From assembly GCA_021818105.1 (NCBI GenBank), contig JAKAFB010000006.1, positions 37,609-101,608 of the forward strand: a stretch of 64,000 nt of DNA, read 5' to 3'. Under the pieces are notes generated by a model. The model had not been told where the DNA came from, made no database searches, and worked only from the letters and a program-made list of their open reading frames with translations. The translations under genes and the position numbers were made by a program. How positions within the stretch are numbered: the first letter of the stretch is position 1; each line of letters starts with the position of its first letter. Shown in pieces: positions 20,179 to 29,766 of this stretch. The stretch is from Acidobacteriota bacterium (lineage in GTDB: Bacteria > Acidobacteriota > Terriglobia > Terriglobales > Acidobacteriaceae).

Positions 20179-21714
20179 ATGAGTCTTTTTCCCATGATTT
20201 CAGGCCAGGCGCGTCCGCGGTTGGTACAGGCGGGTGCGGCCTTTGCGGCTGTGGCCCTGATTGCCGGTTGTGGCAACAACTACAGGCCGGTTGTAACGCC
20301 CATTAACCCCAGCGGTCCGCCGGCGCAGCCGACGTCGCTGGCGGTGGTTGTGTCGTCTCCGTCGCCCACGTCGCCGGGCATTGCGACGGTGATCGATTAC
20401 TCGGGCGACACGGTGATGGCGACGGCGCCGATTGGCCCGAACCCGCAGGCGTTCTCAGTGGACGAGAGCGGCAGCACGGGCTACACGGTGAACAGCGACG
20501 GGACTCTGACGAACTTTCCTGTTTCGACGCAGTTGCAGCAGAAGTTTGTGAACTACAGCACGCTTCCAACAACTTCCGTTCCGACGAACATTTACTCGCC
20601 GTCGGCGGGATTATGGATTCCGGACCAGGACGGGGACATTGTGGATGTGCTGACAGGCAGCCCGGCGACCTTCAAGCTGGCGGTGCCGGTGGCGCCGACA
20701 CCAATCTTTACGGTGGGTCCGATGCTGATTGGCCAGCGCAACTACACGATTAGCTCGAACAGCACGAACACCGCGACCGCAAACGTGATTCCGTATGGTG
20801 TGGCCTGCAATATTTCTCCCACGACGGTGACGGAGAACGGCGAAGCGGACGCGATTGAGGTGGCGAGCTACACGGTATCCGCGCGCATCCCGGTGGGTAA
20901 GTGTCCGGTGTACGCGGTGGAGAGCCAGGACAACCAGCGGGTGTTTGTGTTGAATCGCGGAAGCGACACGATTACGGTAATCAACAGCCAGAACAACACG
21001 CTGGACGCCTGCACTCCGTTCCTCAACCAGAACGGGCAGCTGGTGACGTGCCATCCTACTCTGCCGCTTTCGACGACGGCCGTGGCAGCAACGGGCATTA
21101 CGCCTCCGAATGGGACGGCGGGCATGCCGGCGGTGGCAGGGCCAGTGCATGCAGAGTACAATGCGGCAACGCAGCAACTGATTGTGGCGGACTATGACGG
21201 CGGTACGATCAGCGTGATCGACGTGAGCCTGGACATCTACGGCAACGACAGCCCGACGTTTGGAACGACGTTCACGATTCCGGTGGGGAAGTATCCGGCA
21301 AGCGTGACTGCGCTGTACGACGGGAGCCGGGCCTACACGGCAAACCAGGGAGACGAGACGGTAACCATCGTGAATCTAGGCAGCCACACGGTGGAAAAGA
21401 CGCTGGCAGTGGTGGGGCATCCACGCACGGTGGTTTCAACAATGAACTCGCTTTACGGCAAGGTGTATGTCGCTTCGCCGGACAGCCCGTACCTGACCAT
21501 CATCCGCACAGATCAGGACGTGGTGGGTACTACAGTGCTGGTGCAGGGCAACATTGTGGACGTGCGGGTGAGCACACAGAATGCGAGTAGCGGCAACAGC
21601 AATATTACGAGCCGGAGACCGGGAGGTGGGCAGCCTTGCTATCTATCGCCGGATCTGATGGCGTCAACGTACGGCGCGAACTATACGCTGGCGCAATGCC
21701 AGACACTGCCGTAA
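20179..21714 (+). CDS. YVTN-type beta-propeller lipoprotein
   Basis: A 511-residue exported protein. The N-terminus carries a lipobox (ALIAGC, lipidated Cys about 31), followed by a Pro/Ser/Thr-rich linker and a repeated propeller pattern: units such as YTVNSDGTLTNFPV, VFVLNRGSDTITVINSQNN, LIVADYDGGTISVIDV and AYTANQGDETVTIVNL recur about every 40-45 residues. This is the YVTN/NHL-like surface propeller type found in many acidobacterial lipoproteins; its ligand is unknown. A TTACAAT hexamer-like box at 20147-20153 may be the -10 element. Likely periplasmic or outer-membrane facing. Confidence 0.8.
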   Translation: MSLFPMISGQARPRLVQAGAAFAAVALIAGCGNNYRPVVTPINPSGPPAQPTSLAVVVSSPSPTSPGIATVIDYSGDTVMATAPIGPNPQAFSVDESGSTGYTVNSDGTLTNFPVSTQLQQKFVNYSTLPTTSVPTNIYSPSAGLWIPDQDGDIVDVLTGSPATFKLAVPVAPTPIFTVGPMLIGQRNYTISSNSTNTATANVIPYGVACNISPTTVTENGEADAIEVASYTVSARIPVGKCPVYAVESQDNQRVFVLNRGSDTITVINSQNNTLDACTPFLNQNGQLVTCHPTLPLSTTAVAATGITPPNGTAGMPAVAGPVHAEYNAATQQLIVADYDGGTISVIDVSLDIYGNDSPTFGTTFTIPVGKYPASVTALYDGSRAYTANQGDETVTIVNLGSHTVEKTLAVVGHPRTVVSTMNSLYGKVYVASPDSPYLTIIRTDQDVVGTTVLVQGNIVDVRVSTQNASSGNSNITSRRPGGGQPCYLSPDLMASTYGANYTLAQCQTLP

Positions 21715-21799
21715 CGAACGTCCGACTGGATGTAGACAAAGGGTCATTCCTCTGGTGGGGAGTGGCCCTTTGCTTGTTAGAGCAGGAAAAGGGCGGCTG

Positions 21800-22573
21800 A
21801 TGGAGAAACCGGCGGGCAAGGGGAAAGTACGCGTGGATGTGCTGCTGGTGGAGCGCGGACTTGTGCCGAGCCGTGAGCGTGCGCAGGCGCTGATACTGGC
21901 GGGCCGGGTGTTGGTGAGCGAACAGAAGGTGGACAAGCCGGGGGCGACGGTGGTGGCAGATGCGCCGGTGAGGTTGCTGGGCGAGGACCTGCGCTATGTG
22001 AGCCGGGGTGGCCTGAAGCTGGAAGGCGCACTGGAGCAGTGGAAGATCGACGTAGCGGGCCGGGCGTGCGTGGATGTGGGCACGTCGACGGGAGGATTCA
22101 CGGACTGCCTGTTGCAACACGGCGCGGCGCACGTGACGGCGGTGGATACAGGCTTTGGGCAGATTGCGATAAAGCTGCGAAACGACCCGCGGGTGCGGTT
22201 GCTGGAGCGGACGAATGCACGGCTTCTGGAGCCGGACGAGTTGGTGGAGAAAGGCGCGCCGGAGTTGACGCTGCTGGTGATGGATGTGTCGTTTATCTCA
22301 GCGACGCTGGTACTGGGGCCGGTGCTAAGCGCGGCTCCCGCGCTGCGCGAGATGGTGATCCTGGTGAAGCCGCAGTTTGAAGCGGGGCGCGGGCATGTGG
22401 GCAAGGGAGGGATTGTGCGCGATACGGAGGCGCACAGGCAGGCGATTGAACGAGTGGCCGCGTGCGTGGAGTCACTGGGGTGGCGTGTGGTGGAGACGAT
22501 CCCCTCGCCGCTCAAGGGCGCAGAGGGGAATGTGGAGTTTTTGCTGTATGCGCGGAAGGGCGAGGCGCGGTGA
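21800..22573 (+). CDS. tlyA: TlyA-type 23S/16S rRNA 2'-O-cytidine methyltransferase
   Basis: The 257-residue protein joins an S4 RNA-binding domain (about 8-70, RVDVLLVERGLVPSRERAQ) to an FtsJ/RrmJ methyltransferase domain (about 70-250). The SAM motif CVDVGTSTGGFTDCLLQ and the catalytic series AVDTGFGQ, LVMDVSFISA and LVKPQFEAGRG are all present. Family members methylate cytidines in 16S and 23S rRNA; older annotations call them hemolysin. The start at 21800 (MEKPAGKGK) is preferred over 21755, which would add fifteen residues not found in the family. Confidence 0.93.
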   Translation: MEKPAGKGKVRVDVLLVERGLVPSRERAQALILAGRVLVSEQKVDKPGATVVADAPVRLLGEDLRYVSRGGLKLEGALEQWKIDVAGRACVDVGTSTGGFTDCLLQHGAAHVTAVDTGFGQIAIKLRNDPRVRLLERTNARLLEPDELVEKGAPELTLLVMDVSFISATLVLGPVLSAAPALREMVILVKPQFEAGRGHVGKGGIVRDTEAHRQAIERVAACVESLGWRVVETIPSPLKGAEGNVEFLLYARKGEAR

Positions 22574-22639
22574 TGATATGAGGAAATGGCGGCGGTACAC
22601 GGGAGCATCGGGTGCGCGCATCCGGTACACTGAGACGGC

Positions 22640-23497
22640 ATGATTCGCGTTGCGATTGTCTGCAAGCCGCAAAAGGAAGAGCTGGCCCGCATTCTGCCGG
22701 AGCTGATTGACTGGCTGCGGAAGCGGGGTTACGAGCCGCTGCTGGATTGTGAGGGCGGGGCGTACTGCTCTGACGCGCCGATTGTGGAGCGCGCGGAGAT
22801 GCCGGCGTATGGGCCAGGACTGGTGATTGTGCTGGGCGGCGACGGGACGCTGCTCTCAGTGGCGCGGATTTTTGCGTCGACGGGTACCCCCATCCTGAGC
22901 GTCAACCTGGGCTTTCTGGGGTTCCTGACGGAGATCAGGCTGGCGGATCTTTATACAACGCTGGAGGGGTGGTGCGCGAACTGCCACTCACTGGACGCGC
23001 GCGCGATGCTGCAGGCTGGGCTGTGGCGCGATGGGGTGCTGATTTCCACGCATGAGGCGCTGAACGAAGTTGTGGTGTCAAAGGGTGACATTGCGCGCAT
23101 GGGCGACTTTGCAGTGGAACTGGACGGCAAGAGCGTGGCGCGGTTCCGAGCGGATGGCGTGATTGTGTCAACGCCGACGGGATCAACGGCGTATACGCTG
23201 GCGGCGAACGGACCTATTCTCACGCCGGATGTGGACGCAATGGTGGTGACGCCGATTTGTCCGCATCTGCTGACGCTGCGGCCGATTGTGGTGCGCGGAG
23301 ATTCGGAGCTGATGGTGCGCGTGGAGGGAGTGCCGTATCACGCGCTGTTGACGGTGGATGGGCAGAAGGCCGTGGAACTGCAGGTTGGCGATGAGGTGCA
23401 CTGCCAGCGGTCCACGCACACGGTGAACCTGGTGCGGCTGAGCGAGAGCGGATTTTTTGAAGCGCTGCGCAGCAAGCTGAGCTGGGGCGAGCGGTAG
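22640..23497 (+). CDS. nadK: NAD kinase
   Basis: Phosphorylates NAD to NADP with ATP or polyphosphate in the cytosol. The 285 residues contain the diagnostic GGDGT motif (about 66-70, D68 likely catalytic), the conserved LNEVVV, and the glycine-rich TPTGSTAYTLAANGPI loop. Length and motif order are normal for bacterial NadK. It follows tlyA with a 66-base gap on the same strand, the common tlyA-nadK neighbourhood seen in several phyla, and converges on the lipoprotein gene. Confidence 0.97.
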   Translation: MIRVAIVCKPQKEELARILPELIDWLRKRGYEPLLDCEGGAYCSDAPIVERAEMPAYGPGLVIVLGGDGTLLSVARIFASTGTPILSVNLGFLGFLTEIRLADLYTTLEGWCANCHSLDARAMLQAGLWRDGVLISTHEALNEVVVSKGDIARMGDFAVELDGKSVARFRADGVIVSTPTGSTAYTLAANGPILTPDVDAMVVTPICPHLLTLRPIVVRGDSELMVRVEGVPYHALLTVDGQKAVELQVGDEVHCQRSTHTVNLVRLSESGFFEALRSKLSWGER

Positions 23498-23512
23498 AGC
23501 CGCGCGCAAGCG

Positions 23513-24088
23513 TCAATGAACGAGTTCGCTGAGGAGCACCTTGGCCTTGAGGGCGAGGGTGTGGGCGCCGTCGATGTCTCCGGAGCCCAAGGCTGAGCGG
23601 GCTTGCTTGAGAAACTCGGTAATCTGCAGGGCGGTTTTCCGCTCTTGAGCGCTGAGGGCGCGATTGATGCTCTTGAGGCCGCGATCCGTGGAGTTGATCA
23701 GGTCCTCTGTATCCTGACGCGAGGTGGAGGAGTCGCCAGCGGAGAGATTGCCGATGGCGCTGACACCGCTTGCAGGTTGCTCTGGCGCCGCAGCTTCCTG
23801 CTGCTGTGGCGGTTCAGCGGGCTTGGCAGCGCGCTTCTTGTGATGCTCGGGTGTCTTGGTTTGCTCTTCCGACGGCTTGGCCTCAGTGGCAGGGGGTGTT
23901 GACGGCTCGGGCGTGGTCTGCGCGGGAGGCGTGGTCTGTGCTGGAGGCGGCTGGGGCGTGGTCACAGGCTTTGTGGGCAACTCGATGGGCGGCGCAGTGG
24001 GGGGATTCTGGGCCGGACGGGAACGGTGAAAGCATGCTGACAGCATGAGCGGCAGCAAACATGCCAAGGCCCTAGCAAACATCTTCAT
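23513..24088 (-). CDS. Proline-rich lipoprotein, unknown
   Basis: A 191-residue lipoprotein: signal peptide with lipobox LSAC (Cys about 19), then a long Pro/Thr/Ala/Glu-rich low-complexity stretch (about 25-105) that could span periplasm or peptidoglycan, and a short helical C-terminal domain (about 118-190, NSTDRGLKSINRALSAQE...). It is not a known family to me. Its ATG overlaps the stop of the histidine kinase gene (ATGA), placing it third in a two-component operon, so a sensor-accessory or regulated envelope role is a reasonable guess. Confidence 0.75.
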   Translation of the reverse strand: MKMFARALACLLPLMLSACFHRSRPAQNPPTAPPIELPTKPVTTPQPPPAQTTPPAQTTPEPSTPPATEAKPSEEQTKTPEHHKKRAAKPAEPPQQQEAAAPEQPASGVSAIGNLSAGDSSTSRQDTEDLINSTDRGLKSINRALSAQERKTALQITEFLKQARSALGSGDIDGAHTLALKAKVLLSELVH

Positions 24089-25989
24089 TCTGCAAACCCT
24101 TCCGTTCTTTCAATCCCCGCCTGCTGCGGATGCCGGCGTCCCCATTCAGTGGCGGTGAGAGGAATGCGCAACTGGAATTCCGTGCCACGTCCTAATTCTG
24201 ATTGTACTTCCACACTGCCGTGGTGCATCTGAAGGATGCGGTAAGTCATGGCGAGGCCGATTCCGCTGCCCTCGCTTTTGGTGGTGAAGTAGAGGTCAAA
24301 GATCTTCTCGCGGATGTCGTCGGGGATGCCGGGGCCCTGGTCGGCGATGCGCAGGACGGCGGACTTGCGATCTTCTTCGAGGACAACACGCAGTTTGCCG
24401 CCTTCCGGCATGGCCTGTGCGCCGTTCTGGATGATGTTGATGACGGCCTGTTTGATGAGATCGGCGTCAATGTTGACGAGGAGGGGATTGGGCGGCAGGG
24501 AACTCTCCAACTGGACGTTGCGGGTGGAGAGCTCTTCAGAGGAGAGGGTGAGGACGTCGGCGATGACCTGGCGGAGGTCCTGCTCGCGGAGCTGGAGTTC
24601 GACGGGGCGGGAGAAATCGACGAGGGTCTGCACGACGCGATCGAGGCGGTGGATTTCAGCGTCGATGACTTCTAGGTGGCGGAGAGCGGGCGCATTGTCT
24701 TCGCCGAGCTTGTTTTTGAGGAGCTCGAGGTGGACGACGATGGCGTTGATGGGGTTCTTGACCTCATGGCCGACGCCGGAGGTGAGGCGGCCGATGGCGG
24801 CCATTCGGCGGGAGACTTCGAGTTCGGATTCGATTTCTTCGACGGACTCGAGGTCATGGAGTGTGACGAGGGCACCGAGGCCGTGCGGCGAACGCTCGTC
24901 GCGGATGAAGTTGACAGAGGCCTGGATGCGGCGGCCGGACTCAGTGAACACGACTTCGTTTTCGAGATCAGAGCCGTCTTCAAAGGCTTGGGCAAGTGCG
25001 CGGCCGAGCACAGTGGCGGAATCAAAGATCTCGAGCGCATGGAGGCCAAGGATGCGGTCACGGTCAATCTGGAGGAAGCGGCGGGCGGCCTCGGAGACGA
25101 GCACGGCGCGGCCTTCGCCGGTGAAGAGCAGGATGCCGTCCTGGAGGTTGCTGAGGATCTGGTCGAGATTCTCCTTGAGCGCGGAGAAGACCTCCTCGAC
25201 GTTGCGCATGCGCTGGCCGATCTTCTCGATTTTGGTGGAGACGCGCTCTGGGGTGTCCTGTGTAGGCGCGGGGTCACTATCAGAAGGCTGTTCGCCGGTA
25301 GCTAGGGTGAGGCGGTCGAGCTGGAGGCTGATCTGCTCCATGGGCTGCAAGGCGAGATTGCTGAGCAGGAAGGCAGCCAGGAGCGCCGCGCCAAAGGCAA
25401 AGCCCATAAGGGTGATGGCCTCCGCGAGCCATGGCGCGTAGAAGGCCTGGAGGAGCGTGGTGCGCGTACCAACGTGGACGCTGGCGAAGAGCTCGCCGTT
25501 GCGCTCGATGGGGAGAGCGATGTCGTAGACGCGCGGCGGGCCGAAGACCTCGCGCATGAGGCGTAGCGGGTTGGCCTTGAGGAACTGGCCGTAGTCGGGC
25601 CGGATGGGGAGCGGCTTGTCCTGGTTGTTGGGGTTGGTGCTGACCAGGGTGAGGGATTGGCTGTCACCGATATTGATGTCGTAAACGGTGAGGGAATAGC
25701 GGTTGACGGAGTCCATAACCACCTTGAGGGCGGCGCCATCGCGGATAGCGGAGGCCTCAAGTGCACGCAGCTCAGCAGGGTTGTTGGGGTCAACCTGACG
25801 ACCTTGCAGGCCGGTTTCCAGCGCCTGAATGAGAGCGAGGCGGACCTGGTTGGCGACCATCTTGTTGGTGTCATAGGACTGCTGGACCGCAGCGTGGAGC
25901 AACTGGGTTACATAGACAAGCGAGAGCGCACCGGCGATGAGAAAGACGAGGCCGGTAATAGCCAGAACGAGTTTGGTTTTCAGGCGCAT
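24085..25989 (-). CDS. NtrB-like sensor histidine kinase with periplasmic sensor
   Basis: A 634-residue inner membrane kinase that should phosphorylate the NtrC-type regulator encoded just upstream. Layout: transmembrane helix about 8-30, periplasmic sensor about 31-185, second helix about 190-212, HAMP-like linker, PAS about 275-385, HisKA with the phospho-accepting H408 in GHEVKNP, and an HATPase domain with N522 (NIIQNGAQAM), G1 DQGPGIPDD and G2 GSGIGLAM. The ligand cannot be inferred. Three bases separate it from the regulator gene, and it overlaps the lipoprotein gene by four bases. Confidence 0.93.
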   Translation of the reverse strand: MRLKTKLVLAITGLVFLIAGALSLVYVTQLLHAAVQQSYDTNKMVANQVRLALIQALETGLQGRQVDPNNPAELRALEASAIRDGAALKVVMDSVNRYSLTVYDINIGDSQSLTLVSTNPNNQDKPLPIRPDYGQFLKANPLRLMREVFGPPRVYDIALPIERNGELFASVHVGTRTTLLQAFYAPWLAEAITLMGFAFGAALLAAFLLSNLALQPMEQISLQLDRLTLATGEQPSDSDPAPTQDTPERVSTKIEKIGQRMRNVEEVFSALKENLDQILSNLQDGILLFTGEGRAVLVSEAARRFLQIDRDRILGLHALEIFDSATVLGRALAQAFEDGSDLENEVVFTESGRRIQASVNFIRDERSPHGLGALVTLHDLESVEEIESELEVSRRMAAIGRLTSGVGHEVKNPINAIVVHLELLKNKLGEDNAPALRHLEVIDAEIHRLDRVVQTLVDFSRPVELQLREQDLRQVIADVLTLSSEELSTRNVQLESSLPPNPLLVNIDADLIKQAVINIIQNGAQAMPEGGKLRVVLEEDRKSAVLRIADQGPGIPDDIREKIFDLYFTTKSEGSGIGLAMTYRILQMHHGSVEVQSELGRGTEFQLRIPLTATEWGRRHPQQAGIERTEGFAE

Positions 25990-25992
25990 GTG

Positions 25993-27399
25993 TCAGGCTG
26001 GCAGGTCATCGCGGGTCTGGCTGTACTCCTTGAGCTTGTTGTGCAGAGTTTTGAGGCTGACGCCGAGAATCTCAGCTGCGCGGGTCTTGTTCTGGCCGGT
26101 GGACTCGAGAGTGTGGAGGATGAGCTGCTTTTCGGCTTCATCGACGGTGGTGCCCACGGGTATGGAGATGGAGCCGGCGTCGGCGACGGGGTGCAAGGTG
26201 GCGTGGTCCTTGCCGAAGGCCGGCGGCAGGTGGCCTGCGTCGAGAGGCGCGCCGTCCGGGCATAGGATGACAGCACGCTCGACGGTGTTGCGGAGCTCGC
26301 GGGCGTTGCCGGGCCAGCTGTAGGCCATCATGCGATCGAGGATGGACTGGCTGACGCCGGAGACGTGGCGGCCGTGCTTCTGGTTCATTTCGCTGACCAT
26401 GGCTTCCACCATGGCAGGCAAGTCCTCCATGTGCTCGCGCAGCGGGGGCATGTTGATGTGGAAGACGTTGAGGCGATAGTAAAGGTCACTACGAATCTCG
26501 CCGCGGGCGACGGCGGCGTTGGGGTCGCGATTGGTGGCGGCGAGGACGCGGACGTCAACCTCCTGCTCAGTGCGGGCACCGAGGCGGCGAAGCTTGCGCT
26601 CCTCCAAGACGCGGAGGAGCTTGGCCTGTGTGCCAATGGGCATTTCGCCGAGCTCATCGAGGAGGAGGGTACCGCCGGACGCGAGCTCGAAGCAGCCGGC
26701 ACGGCGCTCGAGAGCACCGGTGAAGGCACCTTTTTCATGGCCGAAGATTTCGCTTTCGATGAGCGACTCCGGGATGGCGGCGCAATTGACGGCGACGAAG
26801 GGCCGGGACTTGCGCGGGCTGAGATCGTGGAGGGTGCGGGCGACGAGCTCTTTTCCGGTGCCACTTTCACCGGTGATGAGAACGGAGACGTTGGAAGGGG
26901 CAATCTGCTCGATGAGGGTGAAGATGTCGCGCATGGCCTTGGAGCTGCCGACCATGGAGCCGAGTACGCCGGACTCGCGGAGGCGTCGGCGGGCGACTTC
27001 GAGCTCGATGGTGGTTTCACGCTGGCGGACGGCATTGGCGAGGATAGCGCGGAGGCGTGTAGCATCGACGGGCTTCTGGAGAAAGTCGTAGGCGCCGAGC
27101 TTCATGGCGTCCACGGCAACCTGAATGGAACCCTGTGCAGTGAGGAGGACGACGGCGACGTTGGAGTTGATGCCTGAGCCGGGCTCGGCGAGTTTGGCGA
27201 GGAGGCCGAGGCCATCGAGGCGGGGCATCTTGAGATCGGTAACGACGACGGCGGGGTCCCAGGCCAGGGCTTTCTCCCAGCCTTCGATGCCGTCGCGCGC
27301 GGTTTCAGTGCGATATCCCCAGCCGGAGATAAGTTCGGCAAGCCCCATGAGGGCATGAGGTTCGTCTTCAACGATGAGGACTTTGACCGCGTTCTGCAT
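25993..27399 (-). CDS. NtrC-type sigma-54-dependent response regulator
   Basis: A 468-residue activator: receiver domain (about 1-120, phospho-acceptor D55 in VVVTDLKMP, conserved K109 in QKPVD), AAA+ sigma-54 interaction domain (about 145-380) with Walker A GESGTGKE (177-184), the RNA-polymerase contact loop GAFTGA (224-229) and Walker B TLLLDEL, and a C-terminal Fis-type helix-turn-helix (about 425-465, KTRAAEILGVSLKTLHNKLKEY in two parts). It therefore opens sigma-54 promoters upon phosphorylation. I see no -24/-12 sigma-54 promoter just upstream of it, so its targets lie elsewhere. Confidence 0.94.
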   Translation of the reverse strand: MQNAVKVLIVEDEPHALMGLAELISGWGYRTETARDGIEGWEKALAWDPAVVVTDLKMPRLDGLGLLAKLAEPGSGINSNVAVVLLTAQGSIQVAVDAMKLGAYDFLQKPVDATRLRAILANAVRQRETTIELEVARRRLRESGVLGSMVGSSKAMRDIFTLIEQIAPSNVSVLITGESGTGKELVARTLHDLSPRKSRPFVAVNCAAIPESLIESEIFGHEKGAFTGALERRAGCFELASGGTLLLDELGEMPIGTQAKLLRVLEERKLRRLGARTEQEVDVRVLAATNRDPNAAVARGEIRSDLYYRLNVFHINMPPLREHMEDLPAMVEAMVSEMNQKHGRHVSGVSQSILDRMMAYSWPGNARELRNTVERAVILCPDGAPLDAGHLPPAFGKDHATLHPVADAGSISIPVGTTVDEAEKQLILHTLESTGQNKTRAAEILGVSLKTLHNKLKEYSQTRDDLPA

Positions 27400-27463
27400 A
27401 CTGACCTAATTCCGATGGTGGCGTTGCCTGTAGTGTAACGTTCCAGCAAGCTGCGAGCGAAGG

Positions 27464-29269
27464 TCAGCCTGCCTTTTCAGTGAGTTCGGCCCAGCGGGCG
27501 TAGAGGGCGTCGTTTTCCTGCTTTGCCATCTCGAGTTCGGTGAGAGCCTGCTGAAGAGCGGCTGCATTTGTGGCGATTTCAGGACTATCCATCGTTTGGC
27601 GCGCGGCAGCGAGACGGGCGTCGGAGGCTTCGACGCGCTGCTCGATGGCGGCGAACTCGCGGGCTTCAAGGTAAGAGAGCTTTTTCTTCGGCGCGGGAGA
27701 GTTGGAAGGATCGGGAGCGGATTTGGGTGCGGGGCGGCTGGGCGCTGCGGCCTGTTCCTGCTCCGCGAGCCATGCTTCCCACTGTGCGTAGTCACCAAAC
27801 AAGCCGGTGTGACCTTTGCCGTCGAGGCCAAGGACGGTTGTAGCTACGCGGTTGAGCAGATAGCGGTCGTGGGTGACGAGGACGAGGGCTCCGGGAAAGT
27901 CGATGAGGTTGTCCTCGAGGATTTCGAGGGTGGGAATGTCGAGGTCATTGGTGGGCTCGTCGAGGAGCAGGACATCAGCGGGCTCAAGCATGAGCTTGGC
28001 GATGAGGACGCGTGCTCGCTCGCCGCCGCTGAGATTGCGCACGGGCTGGTTGAGCTGTTCGCCGGTGAAGAGGAAGCGCGCGGCCCAACTGGCGACGTGT
28101 ACGGGCCGGTCCTGGTAGTGGACGGTATCGCCTTCAGGAGCGAGTGCGCGGCGGAGGGTGAGGTTCTCGTCCAGATCGCGTATTTGGCTGAAGTAGACGA
28201 GGCGGAGGGCTTCGGCGCGGCGGATGGAGCCAGCGGCGGGATCGATCTCACCGAGGAGGAGGCGGAGGAGGGTGGTTTTTCCGCTGCCATTTGGGCCGAC
28301 GAGGCCGATTTTCATGCCGGCGGTGAGGATAAAGCTAAGTCCGCTGAAGAGGCGCTGTCCGGCCATATCGCAGGCGACGTTGTCGCATTCGAGGAGACGC
28401 CTGGTCTTGCGCTGGGTTGCGGCGAAGTCGATGCCGGCGGTGGTAGTGGCGGAGCGAGCGTCGATTTCGGCGAGCTGGCCGATCAAGGCGTGGGCAGCGT
28501 CGATGCGGGCCTTGGACTTGGTGGCGCGGGCCTTGGGGCCGCGGCGGAGCCACTCAATTTCAGTACGGACGCGGTTGCGGAGGCTCTCCTGTAGCCGGCT
28601 TTGGGACTCGAGCCAGGCCTCGCGTTCCTCGAGAAAGCGGCTGAAGTTGCCTTTGATGCGCAGGATGCCGTCGGGATAAATGCGGTTGAGTTCAATGATC
28701 TGGGTGGAGGTGGTTTCAAGGAAGTAGCGGTCGTGGCTTACGGTGACGATGGCGAAGGGCGATGCGGTGAGCAGTTCTTCGAGCCACTCGATGCCGGCGA
28801 GGTCGAGGTGATTAGTGGGTTCGTCGAGGAGGAGGACATCGGGCTGGCTGGCGAGCGCTTCGACGATCGCGAGGCGCTTGCTCCAGCCGCCGGAGAGGGA
28901 ATCGGCTTCGACGTCGAGGGTGGCGAAGCCTGAGCGGCCAGCAATCTCGCGGAGACGGCCTTCGCGCTCGGATTCGAGGACGTGGCCGTCGGCGAGGGAG
29001 GCTTGGAGGATTTCCCGCACGGTGAGGCCAGGGTTGAAACGTGAATCCTGTGGCACATAGGCGACACGAGCAAGTTTGCGCACGGCCAGTTCGCCGGAGT
29101 CAGGCGCGACCTGGCCGGCGAGGATGGCGAGGAGTGTGGACTTGCCAGCGCCGTTGGGACCGATGAGACCAATGCGGGCTCCGTCCTCGACTGTAAGCGA
29201 GATATTGCGGAACAGTGGGGTGGCGCCAAACTGCTTGCTGATTGATCGTGTATTGAGGATGGGGGGCAT
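27464..29269 (-). CDS. uup: ABC-F family ATPase, Uup type
   Basis: A soluble 601-residue protein with two ABC ATPase domains and no membrane part. First domain: Walker A GPNGAGKST, signature LSGGWSKR, Walker B LLLDEPTNHLDL. Second: GPNGSGKTT, LSGGERAR, LLLDEPTNDLD. Between them is the P-site tRNA interaction linker rich in Arg. The C-terminal coiled coil starting KKLSYLEAREFAAIEQRVEA is the Uup DNA-binding tail. The open frame runs on to 30433, but the family N-terminus (MPPILNTRSISK) begins at 29269 with AGAAGAG just before it. It diverges from the rhodanese gene. Confidence 0.92.
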   Translation of the reverse strand: MPPILNTRSISKQFGATPLFRNISLTVEDGARIGLIGPNGAGKSTLLAILAGQVAPDSGELAVRKLARVAYVPQDSRFNPGLTVREILQASLADGHVLESEREGRLREIAGRSGFATLDVEADSLSGGWSKRLAIVEALASQPDVLLLDEPTNHLDLAGIEWLEELLTASPFAIVTVSHDRYFLETTSTQIIELNRIYPDGILRIKGNFSRFLEEREAWLESQSRLQESLRNRVRTEIEWLRRGPKARATKSKARIDAAHALIGQLAEIDARSATTTAGIDFAATQRKTRRLLECDNVACDMAGQRLFSGLSFILTAGMKIGLVGPNGSGKTTLLRLLLGEIDPAAGSIRRAEALRLVYFSQIRDLDENLTLRRALAPEGDTVHYQDRPVHVASWAARFLFTGEQLNQPVRNLSGGERARVLIAKLMLEPADVLLLDEPTNDLDIPTLEILEDNLIDFPGALVLVTHDRYLLNRVATTVLGLDGKGHTGLFGDYAQWEAWLAEQEQAAAPSRPAPKSAPDPSNSPAPKKKLSYLEAREFAAIEQRVEASDARLAAARQTMDSPEIATNAAALQQALTELEMAKQENDALYARWAELTEKAG

Positions 29270-29350
29270 CTCTTCTAGATTACCGGTTTGTGGGCTTTTT
29301 ATCGATGCGGGGACGGGGACGGGACGGGCGAGGAACGATAAAATGGAGGC

Positions 29351-29674
29351 ATGCTGGACTATGAGATTTCCCCTGCCGAAGCAGCGGCCCTGCTGCGCGA
29401 AAACAAGGTGAAATTGGTGGATGTTCGCGAGCCGTGGGAGATGGCGCGGGTGAGGATTGACGGCAGTGTTGCGATGCCGATGGGCGAGGTTCCGGCGCGT
29501 GCACACCAGGAACTGGACCCGGATGAGCACCTGGTGATTCTGTGCCACCACGGGATGCGGTCGATGAGCGTGACGGCGTGGCTTCGAAACCAGGGGTTCG
29601 AGACGGTGCAGTCGCTGCGCGGCGGCATTGATGCCTGGGCGATGCAGGTGGACCCGGAACTGGGCCGGTACTGA
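29351..29674 (+). CDS. Single-domain rhodanese (GlpE-like sulfurtransferase)
   Basis: A 107-residue cytosolic rhodanese that would carry sulfur as a persulfide. The fold markers are the N-terminal ISPAEAAALL, VDVREPWE, and the active-site loop CHHGMRS with catalytic C65, followed by GIDAWAMQVDP. It is 76 bases from the divergent uup start and 93 bases before the M20 peptidase gene. The sulfur donor and acceptor are not evident from the neighbourhood, although a MobA-like molybdenum cofactor gene lies two genes on. Confidence 0.9.
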   Translation: MLDYEISPAEAAALLRENKVKLVDVREPWEMARVRIDGSVAMPMGEVPARAHQELDPDEHLVILCHHGMRSMSVTAWLRNQGFETVQSLRGGIDAWAMQVDPELGRY

Positions 29675-29766
29675 ACAGCTTTTGCATGAACTGAAACACG
29701 GGCACAGCCACCAAGCGGGTCGACGGCCTATACTCTCCTCTGTTGATTTTTGGAGGAGCGATTGCC

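Noticed and set aside
27400..27463. Sigma-54 promoter before the NtrC-type regulator
   Set aside because: TGGAACG occurs near 27440 on the minus strand but no TTGC lies at the required spacing.
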